Positions 1 to 8,411 of a stretch of DNA of 64,000 nt are shown here, piece by piece; positions within the stretch are counted from its first letter, which is position 1; each line of letters opens with the position of its first letter. The position numbers were made by a program, and so were the translations under genes. The notes beneath the pieces are model-generated. The model ran no database searches and was not told where the DNA came from. It saw nothing but the letters and a program-made list of their open reading frames with translations. This DNA is from Pyrococcus horikoshii OT3 (lineage in GTDB: Archaea; Methanobacteriota_B; Thermococci; Thermococcales; Thermococcaceae), in NCBI RefSeq assembly GCF_000011105.1, contig NC_000961.1:1102662-1166661 (forward strand), read 5' to 3'.

Positions 1-727
1 GCCTTACCCCTTGAGGGAGAATTACCGCACTCCTCTCGGCCTTTGCTAGTGGTTCTGTGTAGAATGTAAGTCTATTTAGGTGACCGAAAAGATCTATATA
101 CTCAAACTCTCCCTCCCATGGAACTTTCTCTCTTCTTATCTGAGGAGGTAAATCGAAGATGAAAGCATCAACTCTCTTTTTATAAGCCTCATAAACCTTA
201 AGGGGACTTGGAAGTAGATCCTCAAGGTTTCTCTCTGGAACCTCCGGAGGACGAGCAGGATCCGAGAATATCACATCAGCATCTATTTTCTCCACGACTT
301 CAGGGCTCAAGGAATCTCCAACCATAAACTCGACTTTGACCCCATATTTTTCGGCATTTCTCCTTGCAAACTCTATCTTAATTGGATCAATATCAACTCC
401 CACGCTTCTTATTCCATGCTTAGCAAAGAATATAAGCTGTATTCCAACCCCACAAGATACATCTGCTATGCTCTTTATTCCCTGCTCTTTGAGCCTTTTA
501 CCTCTGTAGTCGGCAACGGCTTCATGAGTAGCGTATCTCAGCCCTTCAAGATTGAACCAGAGATCATTCCTTGAGAATTTATCTTTTGCCTTGATTCTAG
601 CTCTAGCAACTTCCAAGGCTAGCTTAAAATCATTTTCAGGAAGCTTAAGGAGTGACCTTATTTTCTTCTCACTATATCCCTTCCTAATAAGTTCCTCTGC
701 AAGTTTCACGCTTTCCTCGCTTATCAT
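1..727 (-). CDS. Class I SAM-dependent methyltransferase, THUMP-like type (3' end outside window)
   Basis: The gene runs off the left edge; 242 N-terminal residues are visible. After a helical N-terminus there is a Rossmann methyltransferase core with motif I near residue 88 (ADVSCGVGIQLIFFAKHG), an acidic motif II (GVDIDPIKIEFARRNA) and a motif IV-like SDPARPPE. This layout fits archaeal RNA-type methyltransferases that carry a THUMP-like domain at the C-terminus, but that part is not visible and the substrate is unknown. The ATG (727-725) overlaps the stop of the upstream gene (ATGA), so the two are translationally coupled. Identification as a SAM methyltransferase is firm; RNA as substrate is inference. 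Confidence 0.8.
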   Translation of the reverse strand, partial: MISEESVKLAEELIRKGYSEKKIRSLLKLPENDFKLALEVARARIKAKDKFSRNDLWFNLEGLRYATHEAVADYRGKRLKEQGIKSIADVSCGVGIQLIFFAKHGIRSVGVDIDPIKIEFARRNAEKYGVKVEFMVGDSLSPEVVEKIDADVIFSDPARPPEVPERNLEDLLPSPLKVYEAYKKRVDAFIFDLPPQIRREKVPWEGEFEYIDLFGHLNRLTFYTEPLAKAERSAVILPQGVR

Positions 728-1191
728 TTTCTCTCCCCAGGATCGAGTTTCTTTATAACTTCAAAAAGGTTGGGTATAAATCTAGGAACGCGTGAAGCAT
801 ATTCTTCCCATTCTTTTCCAAACCTTACATGAAGGAATCTCTCTTCTTCTTCAATGTAGTATAGAATTGAAATCCAGTAGACTACAGGTAATCCAAGCAT
901 GAACCCTCCAATCACAAGAGAAAAGCCCGGAAGGATCAGGACCCCCCAAATCGTATATATTGGGTGTCTAACAACTGAGTAACATCCACTTTTAAGTAAT
1001 TTTCCCGCTTTATAGGCCTTGGAGACTTGGAAGTAGCAGATAGCCCATAGCACAATACCTACAAAGACTAGTATTCCTCCGATCCTAGGAAAAGAGAAGT
1101 CAAAAGTGAAGAGCCTTTCTAACAATGCTGAAAATGCAATGTAAAGAAAAGAAACCTTAGCAACCTTGGGTACTATACCAAGGAAGTTCAA
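724..1191 (-). CDS. ICMT/PEMT-like integral membrane methyltransferase
   Basis: A small membrane protein of about 155 residues with four hydrophobic segments and the family signature GCYSVVRHPIYTIWG, followed by an acidic EEEERFLHVRFGKEWEEY stretch. Both are typical of isoprenylcysteine carboxyl methyltransferase and phospholipid methyltransferase relatives, which use SAM at the membrane; the archaeal substrate is not known. I place the start at TTG 1191, preceded by GGTGAG and overlapping the stop of the upstream NifX-like gene. The longer frame from ATG 1245 would overlap that gene by 58 bases and adds only a charged, non-conserved leader. It lies between the NifX-like gene and the methyltransferase gene in one minus-strand operon. 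Confidence 0.75.
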   Translation of the reverse strand: MNFLGIVPKVAKVSFLYIAFSALLERLFTFDFSFPRIGGILVFVGIVLWAICYFQVSKAYKAGKLLKSGCYSVVRHPIYTIWGVLILPGFSLVIGGFMLGLPVVYWISILYYIEEEERFLHVRFGKEWEEYASRVPRFIPNLFEVIKKLDPGERK

Positions 1192-1601
1192 AACTCGCTC
1201 ACCTTCATCGGGATCTTTTTCTTCTTCTCTTGAACTTGATTCCATAGGTCATCGAAGTTTTCTATTATCCTCTGAATTGCCACATTTAAATCTCTTGTCC
1301 GTGTAAAGAAAGCTACCTTATTCGTCTTATCTCGAATCCTTAGGAAGTTTGGTCCCATTCTAAAGGCTGCCAGAACGTCAACATCAAGAAGCTGACCTAC
1401 CACGGCCCTGAACTTCCTAGGATCTCCATGTCCCTCATCCTCTTCTTCAAGATCCTTAGCCTTGTTGTTCCTTTTCTCAAGGAGCTTTACGCTACCGTCT
1501 TCACAGATCTCATAGATCGCGAAAAACTCTGAATCTCCGTAGTGAGCGTCTATGAGATGTTCATCATCCTCCATTCCAAAGGCTACCTTGAGGCACCTCA
1601 T
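1188..1601 (-). CDS. NifX/NifB-like dinitrogenase Fe-Mo cofactor domain protein
   Basis: A 137-residue protein that reads as a single NifX/NifB-C type domain (MRCLKVAFGMEDDEHLIDAH at the N-terminus, then FFAIYEI and VVGQLLDVDVLAAFRMGPN), the fold used for binding iron-sulfur or metal clusters. It has an acidic insert (KDLEEEDEGHGD) and a charged tail. No nitrogenase genes are visible, so a generic cluster-binding or scaffold role is more likely than nitrogen fixation. It heads a minus-strand operon and lies back-to-back with a second NifX-like gene at 1719, with both promoters in the 117-base gap. Confidence 0.75.
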   Translation of the reverse strand: MRCLKVAFGMEDDEHLIDAHYGDSEFFAIYEICEDGSVKLLEKRNNKAKDLEEEDEGHGDPRKFRAVVGQLLDVDVLAAFRMGPNFLRIRDKTNKVAFFTRTRDLNVAIQRIIENFDDLWNQVQEKKKKIPMKVSEF

Positions 1602-1670
1602 AACTCCTCACCCGGAATTAGGTGGCCCTAACAAGTTATATAAGGTTTATTAGAATTAGGCCAGTCGAAA

Positions 1671-1715
1671 ACTTTATATATCTGTGCATATGCACAAAAT
1701 TTTGAGAGGTGGTGA
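1671..1715 (+). promoter_or_regulatory. Promoter with TATA box, start-site palindrome and strong RBS for the NifX-like gene
   Basis: A TATA box (CTTTATATA) lies at about 1671-1679. A perfect 14-base palindrome, TGTGCATATGCACA, spans 1683-1696, where the transcription start would be expected (about 25 bases after TATA). A strong ribosome site (GAGGTGGTGA) precedes ATG 1719. A palindrome between TATA and start is a classic repressor position in archaea. The elements are seen; repressor binding is inferred. Confidence 0.6.
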
Positions 1716-1718
1716 TAA

Positions 1719-2288
1719 ATGAGGATCGCAGTTCCAACTAACGGTGGAGGTTTAGAAGATACAGTTGCTCCCGTATTCGCAAGAGCACCTGCATTCGCGA
1801 TAGTTGATGTTGAGAATGGTGAAATTAAAAACGTTAGGGTAATTCAAAATTCGGCATCAACAGCAGCAGGTGGAGCTGGGCCAATGGCCGTGCAAATGCT
1901 AATAAATGAGGGAGTTGATACTATAGTTGCTCCCCAGGTAGGTCCCAATGCCATGGGAGCTATCCAGGCAGCGGGAATTAGAGTGTACACCGTACCCCCA
2001 GGAACTAAAGTTGAAGATGCCGTGAAAAGTGCAATTAGCGGTTCAGCACCACAAACTACCGCTCCAATTCAAGTGCAAGCTCCCACTCCAGCAGTCTATA
2101 CTCCCGCTCCCGCTTATCCACCGAGGTACTACTGGGCCCCAAGATGGGGCTGGAGAGGAGGCTGGGGAAGAGGATGGGGCCGTGGATGGGGAAGAGGAGG
2201 AAGAGGCTGGGGTGCCAGGCTCGGTTACTGTCCATGGACTGGAATGCCAAGTAGAAGAACCCTGAGATGGCTCTACGGCTGGTGGTGA
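1719..2288 (+). CDS. NifX-like protein with Pro/Ala linker and Gly-Trp-Arg-rich tail
   Basis: Residues 1 to about 105 form a NifX/NifB-C domain (MRIAVPTNGGGLEDTVAPVF, VDTIVAPQVGPNAMGAIQAA). A Pro/Ala-rich linker (residues about 112-135) follows, then a tail of about 50 residues dominated by Gly, Trp and Arg with repeated GWGRG units, ending in WLYGWW. The domain family binds iron-sulfur or metal clusters; I know no function for this tail, which could bind nucleic acid or membranes. A small membrane protein with a similar Gly/Arg-rich N-terminus follows 41 bases downstream and is probably cotranscribed. The start is fixed by the strong ribosome site. Confidence 0.8.
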   Translation: MRIAVPTNGGGLEDTVAPVFARAPAFAIVDVENGEIKNVRVIQNSASTAAGGAGPMAVQMLINEGVDTIVAPQVGPNAMGAIQAAGIRVYTVPPGTKVEDAVKSAISGSAPQTTAPIQVQAPTPAVYTPAPAYPPRYYWAPRWGWRGGWGRGWGRGWGRGGRGWGARLGYCPWTGMPSRRTLRWLYGWW

Positions 2289-2329
2289 TTTTCCATAATC
2301 TTTTTAAATTTTAAGAGAGTGGAAATCCC

Positions 2330-2545
2330 ATGCCAAGAGGATTTGGAAGAGGCCCAGGAAGAGGTTATTATTACGGCCCTGGAGTAGGATTCATAGTGGA
2401 CATTATCTTCATTCTAATAATCCTATACCTATTATTTAAGCTGTTCCTAGTTGCAGCTCCCTACGTCATAGCCCTTGTAGTTGTTTACATTATCTGGAGG
2501 CTTATTAGGCCGTACAGGAGGCCTCCCTGGGGCCCCTGGTTTTGA
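2330..2545 (+). CDS. Small Gly/Arg-rich membrane protein
   Basis: A 71-residue protein with a Gly/Arg/Tyr-rich N-terminus (RGFGRGPGRGYYYGPG), two adjacent hydrophobic helices (about residues 19-38 and 41-57) and a basic, Pro/Trp-rich C-terminus (RPYRRPPWGPWF). The GRG and PPW character echoes the tail of the NifX-like protein directly upstream, and the close spacing suggests one transcript. No family is recognised. A membrane anchor or partner for the upstream protein is a plausible inference only. Confidence 0.65.
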   Translation: MPRGFGRGPGRGYYYGPGVGFIVDIIFILIILYLLFKLFLVAAPYVIALVVVYIIWRLIRPYRRPPWGPWF

Positions 2546-2603
2546 ACTTTTTTCCTAATTTTCTTAAGCATCATACTTAATTAATAGACCTTAGGTGATT
2601 GTA

Positions 2604-3572
2604 GTGATCGTTAGAACACCTAGGAGACTTCATCTAGGAATAATAGATCCAACGGGTAGCTTGGGAAGAAAGTTCGGTAGCATTGGAGTTGCACTTGAAG
2701 GAGGTTACGACATCAAGGTAACACCGGCCGGTTCTTTAACGATAGAGGCCGATAAAGAAGATAGGGAGGTTATAGAGAAGATAGTAAAAGAGCTAAATCT
2801 AGAGTACGAAACGGGACTGGATTATTACATAGAAGTGAGAAAGAGCATCCCCAGGCACATAGGACTCGGCTCCACCACGCAATTAACTCTAGCAATAGCT
2901 TCGGCGATCCTGAGGATCGCAAAAAAAGACATTCCCATAGAGGAGGTAGCCTTTTCCCTGAAAAGAGCCAGAGAGAGCGGAGCGGGTCTTTACATCTTCA
3001 AGTTCGGTGGCTTTGTCGTCGATGGGGGAGTTAAAGATACCTATCCCCCTCTAATAATGAGGCATGATTTCCCAGAGAATTGGGCCTTTATACTCGTGAT
3101 TCCCAAGGTAAAGAGGGGACTAAGCGAGGAGGAAGAGGAAGGAATAATGTTTGGGAGCAACTTTGGCAACGTCAATATTGCTAAGGAGATAACGTATAGG
3201 CTAATGCTGGGGTTAGTCCCATCCTTAATTGAGAAGAACATTGAGAAATTCGGAAGATTTCTAACGGATATCCAAGAGCTCGTTGGAAAGCACTTCGCAA
3301 CATTTCAAGGAGGAACATTTAGGGAGGACATTAAAACCGTCGTGGAGATCTTAAAGGAGACGACGTACGGAGCAGGCCAAAGTAGCTGGGGCCCGACGGT
3401 TTATGGATTAATAAGAAAGGAGGAATATAATTCAGTTAGAGTGAAGGTTGCAGATCTTCTTGACGATTATGGGATAAAGGCCGAGATAGAGCTTGGAATT
3501 CCCAGGAATAAAGGAGCTGAAGTCCTGGGCGAGAACCTCTTCCTTGAAAGGCTCATAAGTGGTGTGAAATGA
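2604..3572 (+). CDS. Beta-ribofuranosylaminobenzene 5'-phosphate synthase-like GHMP protein
   Basis: About 322 residues of the GHMP kinase superfamily. Near the N-terminus is [19 protein letters not shown], and near residue 90 the glycine-rich loop [11 protein letters not shown]. Both match archaeal beta-RFAP synthase, which joins 4-hydroxybenzoate to PRPP in the first step of methanopterin synthesis. Pyrococcus is not a methanogen but makes modified pterin C1 carriers, so a role there is reasonable; a MptE-like gene lies at 14422. I start at GTG 2604, which follows GGTGA at 2594-2598; GTG 2595 is the alternative. The end overlaps the AGOG start by 4 bases. Confidence 0.8.
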   Translation: MIVRTPRRLHLGIIDPTGSLGRKFGSIGVALEGGYDIKVTPAGSLTIEADKEDREVIEKIVKELNLEYETGLDYYIEVRKSIPRHIGLGSTTQLTLAIASAILRIAKKDIPIEEVAFSLKRARESGAGLYIFKFGGFVVDGGVKDTYPPLIMRHDFPENWAFILVIPKVKRGLSEEEEEGIMFGSNFGNVNIAKEITYRLMLGLVPSLIEKNIEKFGRFLTDIQELVGKHFATFQGGTFREDIKTVVEILKETTYGAGQSSWGPTVYGLIRKEEYNSVRVKVADLLDDYGIKAEIELGIPRNKGAEVLGENLFLERLISGVK

Positions 3573-4288
3573 TAGCGGAATTAATCAGAGAAATTGGGAT
3601 CGAAGGTGCAAGGTTCATAGAGGAGAATATTGATGAACAGTTTAAGGCCCTCTCATATTTAAGTGAAGGGATGGACAGGGTAAATTTCGTGAGACTTGTT
3701 ATAGCGAATGCCTTAGTCAGCTACCAACTTACTGGGAAAGGAGAGATGTGGTGGTGGGAATTTGCAAAGTACTTTAAGGGGAAGGAAGTTAAAACAATAT
3801 ACTCAGCGTATAAGGAGTTTCTACCCAATTCAAAGTTTAATAGAAGGTTAATACAGCAAAAACTTCTGAGGATAAAGAAGATAGAGCCTTTCCTTTCCAC
3901 GCTCACGGAGGAAAGTATAGAAAGGTATTACGAAGATATGACCCTCCTATGGAAGGCGATAGCGAAAGTGCTGAAGGTTGACAGGGAATCTAAAACCGTT
4001 GTTTTTAGCGTTAAAATGTTTGGTTATGCTGCTAGAATAGTCCTTTCTAAGTTCAACCCATATCCAATGGAGATACCAATCCCGGAGGATGTTAGGATAA
4101 TTAAGTTAACCAGGAAGCTTACAAACGAGAGACCTAGGGATTTCTGGATGAAGATCGCTAAAGAATCCAACGTCCCTCCACTTCATATAGATTCCATACT
4201 CTGGCCTCTCCTGGGAGGTGCTAGGGTAGAAGAGGCCCCTCCAGAATTAAAGGAGAAGCTAGAAAAACTAATAAGAGTTATAAGGTAA
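3569..4288 (+). CDS. Archaeal 8-oxoguanine DNA glycosylase/lyase (AGOG)
   Basis: A 239-residue protein of the AGOG family, a branch of the helix-hairpin-helix DNA glycosylases that removes 8-oxoguanine and cleaves the abasic site. The catalytic lysine lies in [11 protein letters not shown] (about K149) and the catalytic aspartate in [13 protein letters not shown] (about D174), the arrangement known for AGOG. The Trp-rich segment [12 protein letters not shown] near residue 60 also fits. It overlaps the upstream GHMP gene (ATGA), suggesting cotranscription, although the two functions are unrelated. Confidence 0.9.
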   Translation: MIAELIREIGIEGARFIEENIDEQFKALSYLSEGMDRVNFVRLVIANALVSYQLTGKGEMWWWEFAKYFKGKEVKTIYSAYKEFLPNSKFNRRLIQQKLLRIKKIEPFLSTLTEESIERYYEDMTLLWKAIAKVLKVDRESKTVVFSVKMFGYAARIVLSKFNPYPMEIPIPEDVRIIKLTRKLTNERPRDFWMKIAKESNVPPLHIDSILWPLLGGARVEEAPPELKEKLEKLIRVIR

Positions 4289-4308
4289 ACACTTAACGGG
4301 GAAAAGTT

Positions 4309-5070
4309 ATGATAATAGTTGAAAACCTCAGAAAGAAATTCGGATCAAAAGAGGTACTAAAGGGGATCAATTTCACGGTTAATGATGGGGAGATATACGG
4401 ACTTCTAGGGCCGAATGGAAGTGGAAAGTCAACTACTATGAGGATACTTTCCGGGATAATTACCGATTTTGAAGGTAAAGTAATGGTGGCTGGAGTGGAC
4501 GTCTCAAGAGATCCAATGAAGGTTAAGGAGATCGTGGGTTATGTTCCGGAAACCCCCGCACTTTATGAGAGCTTAACCCCAGCAGAGTTTTTCAGTTTCA
4601 TAGGAGGAGTGAGGAGGATTCCTCAAGATATTCTCGAGGAGAGAGTTAAAAGGCTCGTAGATGCGTTTGGGATAGGTAAGTACATGAACCAGTTAATAGG
4701 AACCTTGAGCTTTGGGACGAAGCAAAAAATTTCCCTAATCTCGGCTTTGTTACACGATCCTCAAGTTTTGATACTAGATGAAGCCATGAATGGCCTTGAC
4801 CCTAAAAGTGCTAGAATATTCAGGGAGTTACTTTTTGAGTTTAAGGAGGAAGGTAAGAGTATAGTATTTTCAACTCACATCTTAGCCCTAGCTGAGGTTA
4901 TGTGCGATAGGATAGGTATAATATACGAAGGGAGGATAGTAGCCGAAGGAACTATAGATGAATTAAGGGAGATCGCAAGGGAAGAGAAGCTTGAAGATAT
5001 ATTCCTAAAGCTAACTCAAGCGAAGGAAGAGGTTTCTCAGATAGTTTCAGCACTAAAGGAGGCCCTTTAA
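4309..5070 (+). CDS. ABC transporter ATP-binding protein
   Basis: A 253-residue ABC ATPase with Walker A GPNGSGKST (residues 34-42), Walker B VLILDEAMNGLDP, and an H-loop in STHILALAEVMCDRIG. The signature loop reads LSFGTKQK rather than the classical LSGGQ, as in many exporters of the CcmA/NatA branch. It is paired with the 483-residue permease that starts inside its stop codon, so the two form one exporter. The substrate cannot be read from the sequence. Confidence 0.9.
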   Translation: MIIVENLRKKFGSKEVLKGINFTVNDGEIYGLLGPNGSGKSTTMRILSGIITDFEGKVMVAGVDVSRDPMKVKEIVGYVPETPALYESLTPAEFFSFIGGVRRIPQDILEERVKRLVDAFGIGKYMNQLIGTLSFGTKQKISLISALLHDPQVLILDEAMNGLDPKSARIFRELLFEFKEEGKSIVFSTHILALAEVMCDRIGIIYEGRIVAEGTIDELREIAREEKLEDIFLKLTQAKEEVSQIVSALKEAL

Positions 5071-6521
5071 TGCTCTGGGAGATAATTAGAGTTACTTACA
5101 GAGAGCTTCACTACAGGATGATAAAGGAAAACGTGAGCATTTCGAGGAATGAAAAGAAGCTTATGAATAGCTTAAAGTGGCAAGGAAATATTAAACTTGC
5201 AGTTGGACTTCAGAGCCTTGCCTTCATGCTTTTGGGCTTCATGATAGGATTATCAATTTACTTAGCTCCCAGGGATGTCAGGGGAATTCTATTCGCTCCA
5301 AACCTCATAGTCCCATTCATATATTCCATATACACAACAAGTCTCATGGTGGCCTATCTAAAGTCCGGAAAAGTTCTTGAACCCTTAAAGTCACTTCCAA
5401 TTCCAAGGCTTGGATTGATACTTTCAGTTTTAATATTAATTGATACCCTTCCAGGATTCTTTCTCCTCCTCCCCTCTACTTTCTTTTTAGGTGGAATTGG
5501 TGAGGATCTTTTAGGTATTGGCTGGCTAATTTTAGCTGTACTAATGGGCCATTCATTAGCATTAGTATTCCAAGTTAAATTTGGGGGGAGCTACGTTGGG
5601 AGGGGAAGTATACTGAAGAACCTCGCAAAGGCATTTGGGATACTCCTCATGATAAGCATATATCTCCTAATTCAGGGAATTGTCAAGTTCGTTAAAGAGA
5701 ACGTCGAGATGTTGACCCCAATATTTAAGGAATACGAGGTAGTTTTTCCAATGGTGGCATCAACAATTTACAACCCCCTCAAATCCTTCATGTTCTTGAT
5801 TATCTACGCTATTCCTTTTGGAATGCTCTACATTTACGGGATAAGAAGATTATGGGAAAGCCTAGAAGTGGAGAAGGTAGAAGGTAATGTAAAGGTTGAA
5901 TACTCCATAAGATCAATGAATTCCCTAGTCAGCTTAGTCTTCAAGGACTATAAAATTATATTTAGAAGAACTCAGCTTCTCGGAGGTTTCTTGGCCCCCG
6001 TTTACATGGGCTTGTGGTGGATCTACATGGTGGGAAAGGAAGGCTTCCCCCTAAGATCTACGGGAATGCTCATGATAACCATAGGGATCTTGGCCTCGAT
6101 AACCCTTGACGCGGTATTTAAGATGGAGCTTGAGGGATTTGAGACCCTGAAAAGTCTACCAATAAGCAAGAAGAGATTTCTACTTACCAAAGGTCTTGTA
6201 ATGTCAACCATACCCATATTCCTTAACCTAACTCTCCTGGCATTATCCCTTATATTCAACGGAACTAAGGCCCTCTATATATTCCCTCTTGTGCTTTCCC
6301 CTCTCTTAGCCTCAGGGATAAGTATGAAGTATGTGAGCAAAAAGATTAATGATGTAGAGATGCCCAATTTGGGATTAAGCGATGGGATAGTGATACTCAT
6401 CTTAAACTTGATCCCAATAGTAATAGGGGGAATCTTGCTTTTCGCGATTAAAGATCCGATAAGTTACATCGTAGTGGATAGCATGATTATAATTGGTTCC
6501 CTGATACTTTGGGGGTGGTAA
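5070..6521 (+). CDS. ABC exporter permease subunit
   Basis: A 483-residue polytopic membrane protein with about ten hydrophobic segments in two groups, separated by a charged central loop (about residues 255-300). The ATG shares its first base with the stop of the ATPase gene (TAATG), giving tight translational coupling. It has the size and layout of the large permeases that partner a single NatA-like ATPase in archaea. Substrate is unknown. The EF-Tu-domain gene begins 2 bases after its stop. Confidence 0.8.
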   Translation: MLWEIIRVTYRELHYRMIKENVSISRNEKKLMNSLKWQGNIKLAVGLQSLAFMLLGFMIGLSIYLAPRDVRGILFAPNLIVPFIYSIYTTSLMVAYLKSGKVLEPLKSLPIPRLGLILSVLILIDTLPGFFLLLPSTFFLGGIGEDLLGIGWLILAVLMGHSLALVFQVKFGGSYVGRGSILKNLAKAFGILLMISIYLLIQGIVKFVKENVEMLTPIFKEYEVVFPMVASTIYNPLKSFMFLIIYAIPFGMLYIYGIRRLWESLEVEKVEGNVKVEYSIRSMNSLVSLVFKDYKIIFRRTQLLGGFLAPVYMGLWWIYMVGKEGFPLRSTGMLMITIGILASITLDAVFKMELEGFETLKSLPISKKRFLLTKGLVMSTIPIFLNLTLLALSLIFNGTKALYIFPLVLSPLLASGISMKYVSKKINDVEMPNLGLSDGIVILILNLIPIVIGGILLFAIKDPISYIVVDSMIIIGSLILWGW

Positions 6522-6522
6522 G

Positions 6523-6828
6523 ATGTTTAAGTTCTTTAAAAGAAAGGGTGAGGATGAGAAGGATGTAACCGGAAAACCCGTCGGTAAGGTTAAGGTTGAA
6601 AGTATACTTAAAGTTGGATTTAGGGATGTCATAATATGCGAGGTTCTCGAGGGGATAGTTAAAGTTGGATACAAGGTTAAGAAAGGGAAGAAAGTAGCGG
6701 GAATAGTGAGTATGGAGAGGGAGCATAAGAAGATAGAGTTTGCAATCCCTGGAGATAGAGTTGGAATGATGCTAGAGAAAAATATAAACGCTGAAAAGGA
6801 TGACATCTTGGAGGTGTACCTCGTATGA
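6523..6828 (+). CDS. EF-Tu domain 2-like beta-barrel protein
   Basis: A 101-residue protein. After a charged N-terminus (FKFFKRKGEDEKD), the remainder resembles the second beta-barrel domain of translation GTPases: GKVKVESILKVGFRDVIICE, GIVKVGYKVKKGKKVAGIV, then IEFAIPGDRVGMMLE. There is no GTPase domain. Stand-alone barrels of this type occur in Thermococcales, but I know no assigned function. It is packed between the exporter permease and the TatD-like gene, whose start overlaps its stop. Confidence 0.65.
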   Translation: MFKFFKRKGEDEKDVTGKPVGKVKVESILKVGFRDVIICEVLEGIVKVGYKVKKGKKVAGIVSMEREHKKIEFAIPGDRVGMMLEKNINAEKDDILEVYLV

Positions 6829-7664
6829 TAATCCTGGATAACCACTTCCACGTCGATCCCATTAACGGATTATTCCTGGAAGCAGTGAAGCAGTTCCATA
6901 GGGCTGGAGGTACTCACCTCGTAGTCGTTTACAAAAGCGCCCATGACTATGGATTCGGGGGAATGAAGGGAGAAGACTTCATGAGGGCCATGGATTTCCA
7001 CGTTGAGCTTGTGGAGATAATAAATAAGGAAACACCTGTAAAGGCTTATGCCGTCGTAGGCGTCCATCCGGCCGAGTTCGATTATCTAGCGAGAGCTAGA
7101 GGGATCGAATATGCCAAGAGGGAGGTAATGAAGGCCCTGGAGCATGCCCAAAGATTATGCCTGGATGGTAAGGCTATTGGAATAGGAGAAGTGGGAAGGC
7201 CTCACTACCCAGTTCCTGAGGAAATATGGGAAGCAAGTATAGAGATCATGAAGTATGCAATGGCCCTAGCTAAGGAAGCAGATTGTGCAGTTCAGTTACA
7301 CACCGAAAGTTTTGATGAGGAGAAGTTCAGGGAACTTGGAAGGTACGTGAGAGAAGTGGGGATAAAACCCTATAGAGTTGTTAAGCACTTTTCTCCACCT
7401 CTCGTTAAGGTTGCAGAAGAAGTTGGAATTTTTCCTAGTATAATAGCGAGCAGGAAGAACATAGAGGAAGCCATAAAGCAGGGAACAAGGTTTCTCATGG
7501 AAACGGATTACATAGATGATAAGAGAAGGCCTGGGGCCGTTTTAGGACCAAAAACCGTTCCCAGAAGAACTAAGGAGCTCCTCCAGAAAGGAATATTAAC
7601 TGAGGATGACGTCTATAGGATACACGTTGAAAATCCTGAGAAAGTCTACGGAATAGAGCTATAA
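6825..7664 (+). CDS. TatD-related metal-dependent hydrolase
   Basis: A 279-residue TIM-barrel hydrolase of the TatD/amidohydrolase group. The metal-ligand motifs appear in order: DNHFHVDP at the N-terminus, VGVHPAEFD, IGIGEVGRPHY, QLHTESFDEEKF, VVKHFSP and LMETDYIDD. In other organisms relatives are DNases or phosphoesterases; the archaeal substrate is uncertain. The start overlaps the preceding gene by 4 bases, and the end overlaps the convergent ABC ATPase gene by 6 bases. Confidence 0.85.
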   Translation: MIILDNHFHVDPINGLFLEAVKQFHRAGGTHLVVVYKSAHDYGFGGMKGEDFMRAMDFHVELVEIINKETPVKAYAVVGVHPAEFDYLARARGIEYAKREVMKALEHAQRLCLDGKAIGIGEVGRPHYPVPEEIWEASIEIMKYAMALAKEADCAVQLHTESFDEEKFRELGRYVREVGIKPYRVVKHFSPPLVKVAEEVGIFPSIIASRKNIEEAIKQGTRFLMETDYIDDKRRPGAVLGPKTVPRRTKELLQKGILTEDDVYRIHVENPEKVYGIEL

Positions 7665-8411
7665 TCCGACTAGAGGAATTACCTCCCCCTCTACCCTTGC
7701 AACCCTAATCTTGACTCCATACGTCTCGCTCAAAATCTTTTCCTCAAGCTCTTCCCTTGTTAATAATCCAGTGCTCCTACCATCTTTAAGGAAGAGAAAC
7801 TCTTCCCCAAACCTGAGGGCTAGGGTCAAGTCATGCATAACGGTAACCACGGTCTTACCCCTCTTTACGAGATCCTTTATTATCTCCATAACTTCAATCT
7901 GACTCTTAGGATCGAGATTGTTAGTTGGTTCGTCAAGGAGGATAACAGGAGTTTCCTGGGCTATGGCTCTAGCTATAGCAACTTTCTGTAGTTCCCCACC
8001 GCTTAAAGTTTTCATAATTCTATCTTCAAGCCTCTGAATGCCGAGTAACCTAAGTGCATCCTCCACAGCTTTTAAATCCTTCCTCCCTGGGTTTAAACCC
8101 ATATATGGTTTCCTCCCCAGGAGAACGAAATCAAAGACCCTTAGGAACCCTGGCTCTATCCTTTGGGGAACATAGGCTAATAGCTTTGCAAGCTCGATCC
8201 TACTTAACTCCTTTATGTCGTTTCCCAGAACTTTAATGCTTCCTTTATATTTGAGTATCCCAGCTATGCATCTGAGTAATGTTGTCTTTCCAGCGCCATT
8301 TGGACCCAGGATAATTAGAAAGCTCCCCTTGTCAATTTCAAAGTTTATATCGTGCAGTATCTCCCTCCCATTATGTGAGAACTTCAAGTTTTCAACCTCT
8401 ATCCCCTTCAT
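7659..8411 (-). CDS. FecE/BtuD-type ABC importer ATPase
   Basis: A 250-residue ABC ATPase with Walker A GPNGAGKTTLLR, signature LSGGELQKVAIARA and Walker B VILLDEPTNNLDP. It is the ATPase of a type II importer for iron complexes, haem, cobalamin or molybdate. The start overlaps the permease stop (ATGA). It is the last gene of the four-gene operon FmdE, binding protein, permease, ATPase, which appears to be driven by a promoter with a SurR-like site at 11296-11312. Confidence 0.9.
   Translation of the reverse strand: MKGIEVENLKFSHNGREILHDINFEIDKGSFLIILGPNGAGKTTLLRCIAGILKYKGSIKVLGNDIKELSRIELAKLLAYVPQRIEPGFLRVFDFVLLGRKPYMGLNPGRKDLKAVEDALRLLGIQRLEDRIMKTLSGGELQKVAIARAIAQETPVILLDEPTNNLDPKSQIEVMEIIKDLVKRGKTVVTVMHDLTLALRFGEEFLFLKDGRSTGLLTREELEEKILSETYGVKIRVARVEGEVIPLVGL

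Noticed and set aside
1192-1245. Longer N-terminus for the ICMT-like gene (ATG 1245)
   Set aside because: It would overlap the NifX-like gene by 58 bases; TTG 1191 with GGTGAG gives the usual stop/start overlap.
2029-2265. Alternative frames over the Gly/Trp-rich tail of the NifX-like gene
   Set aside because: They arise from the repetitive GGA/TGG composition; the NifX frame has the family domain and ribosome site.
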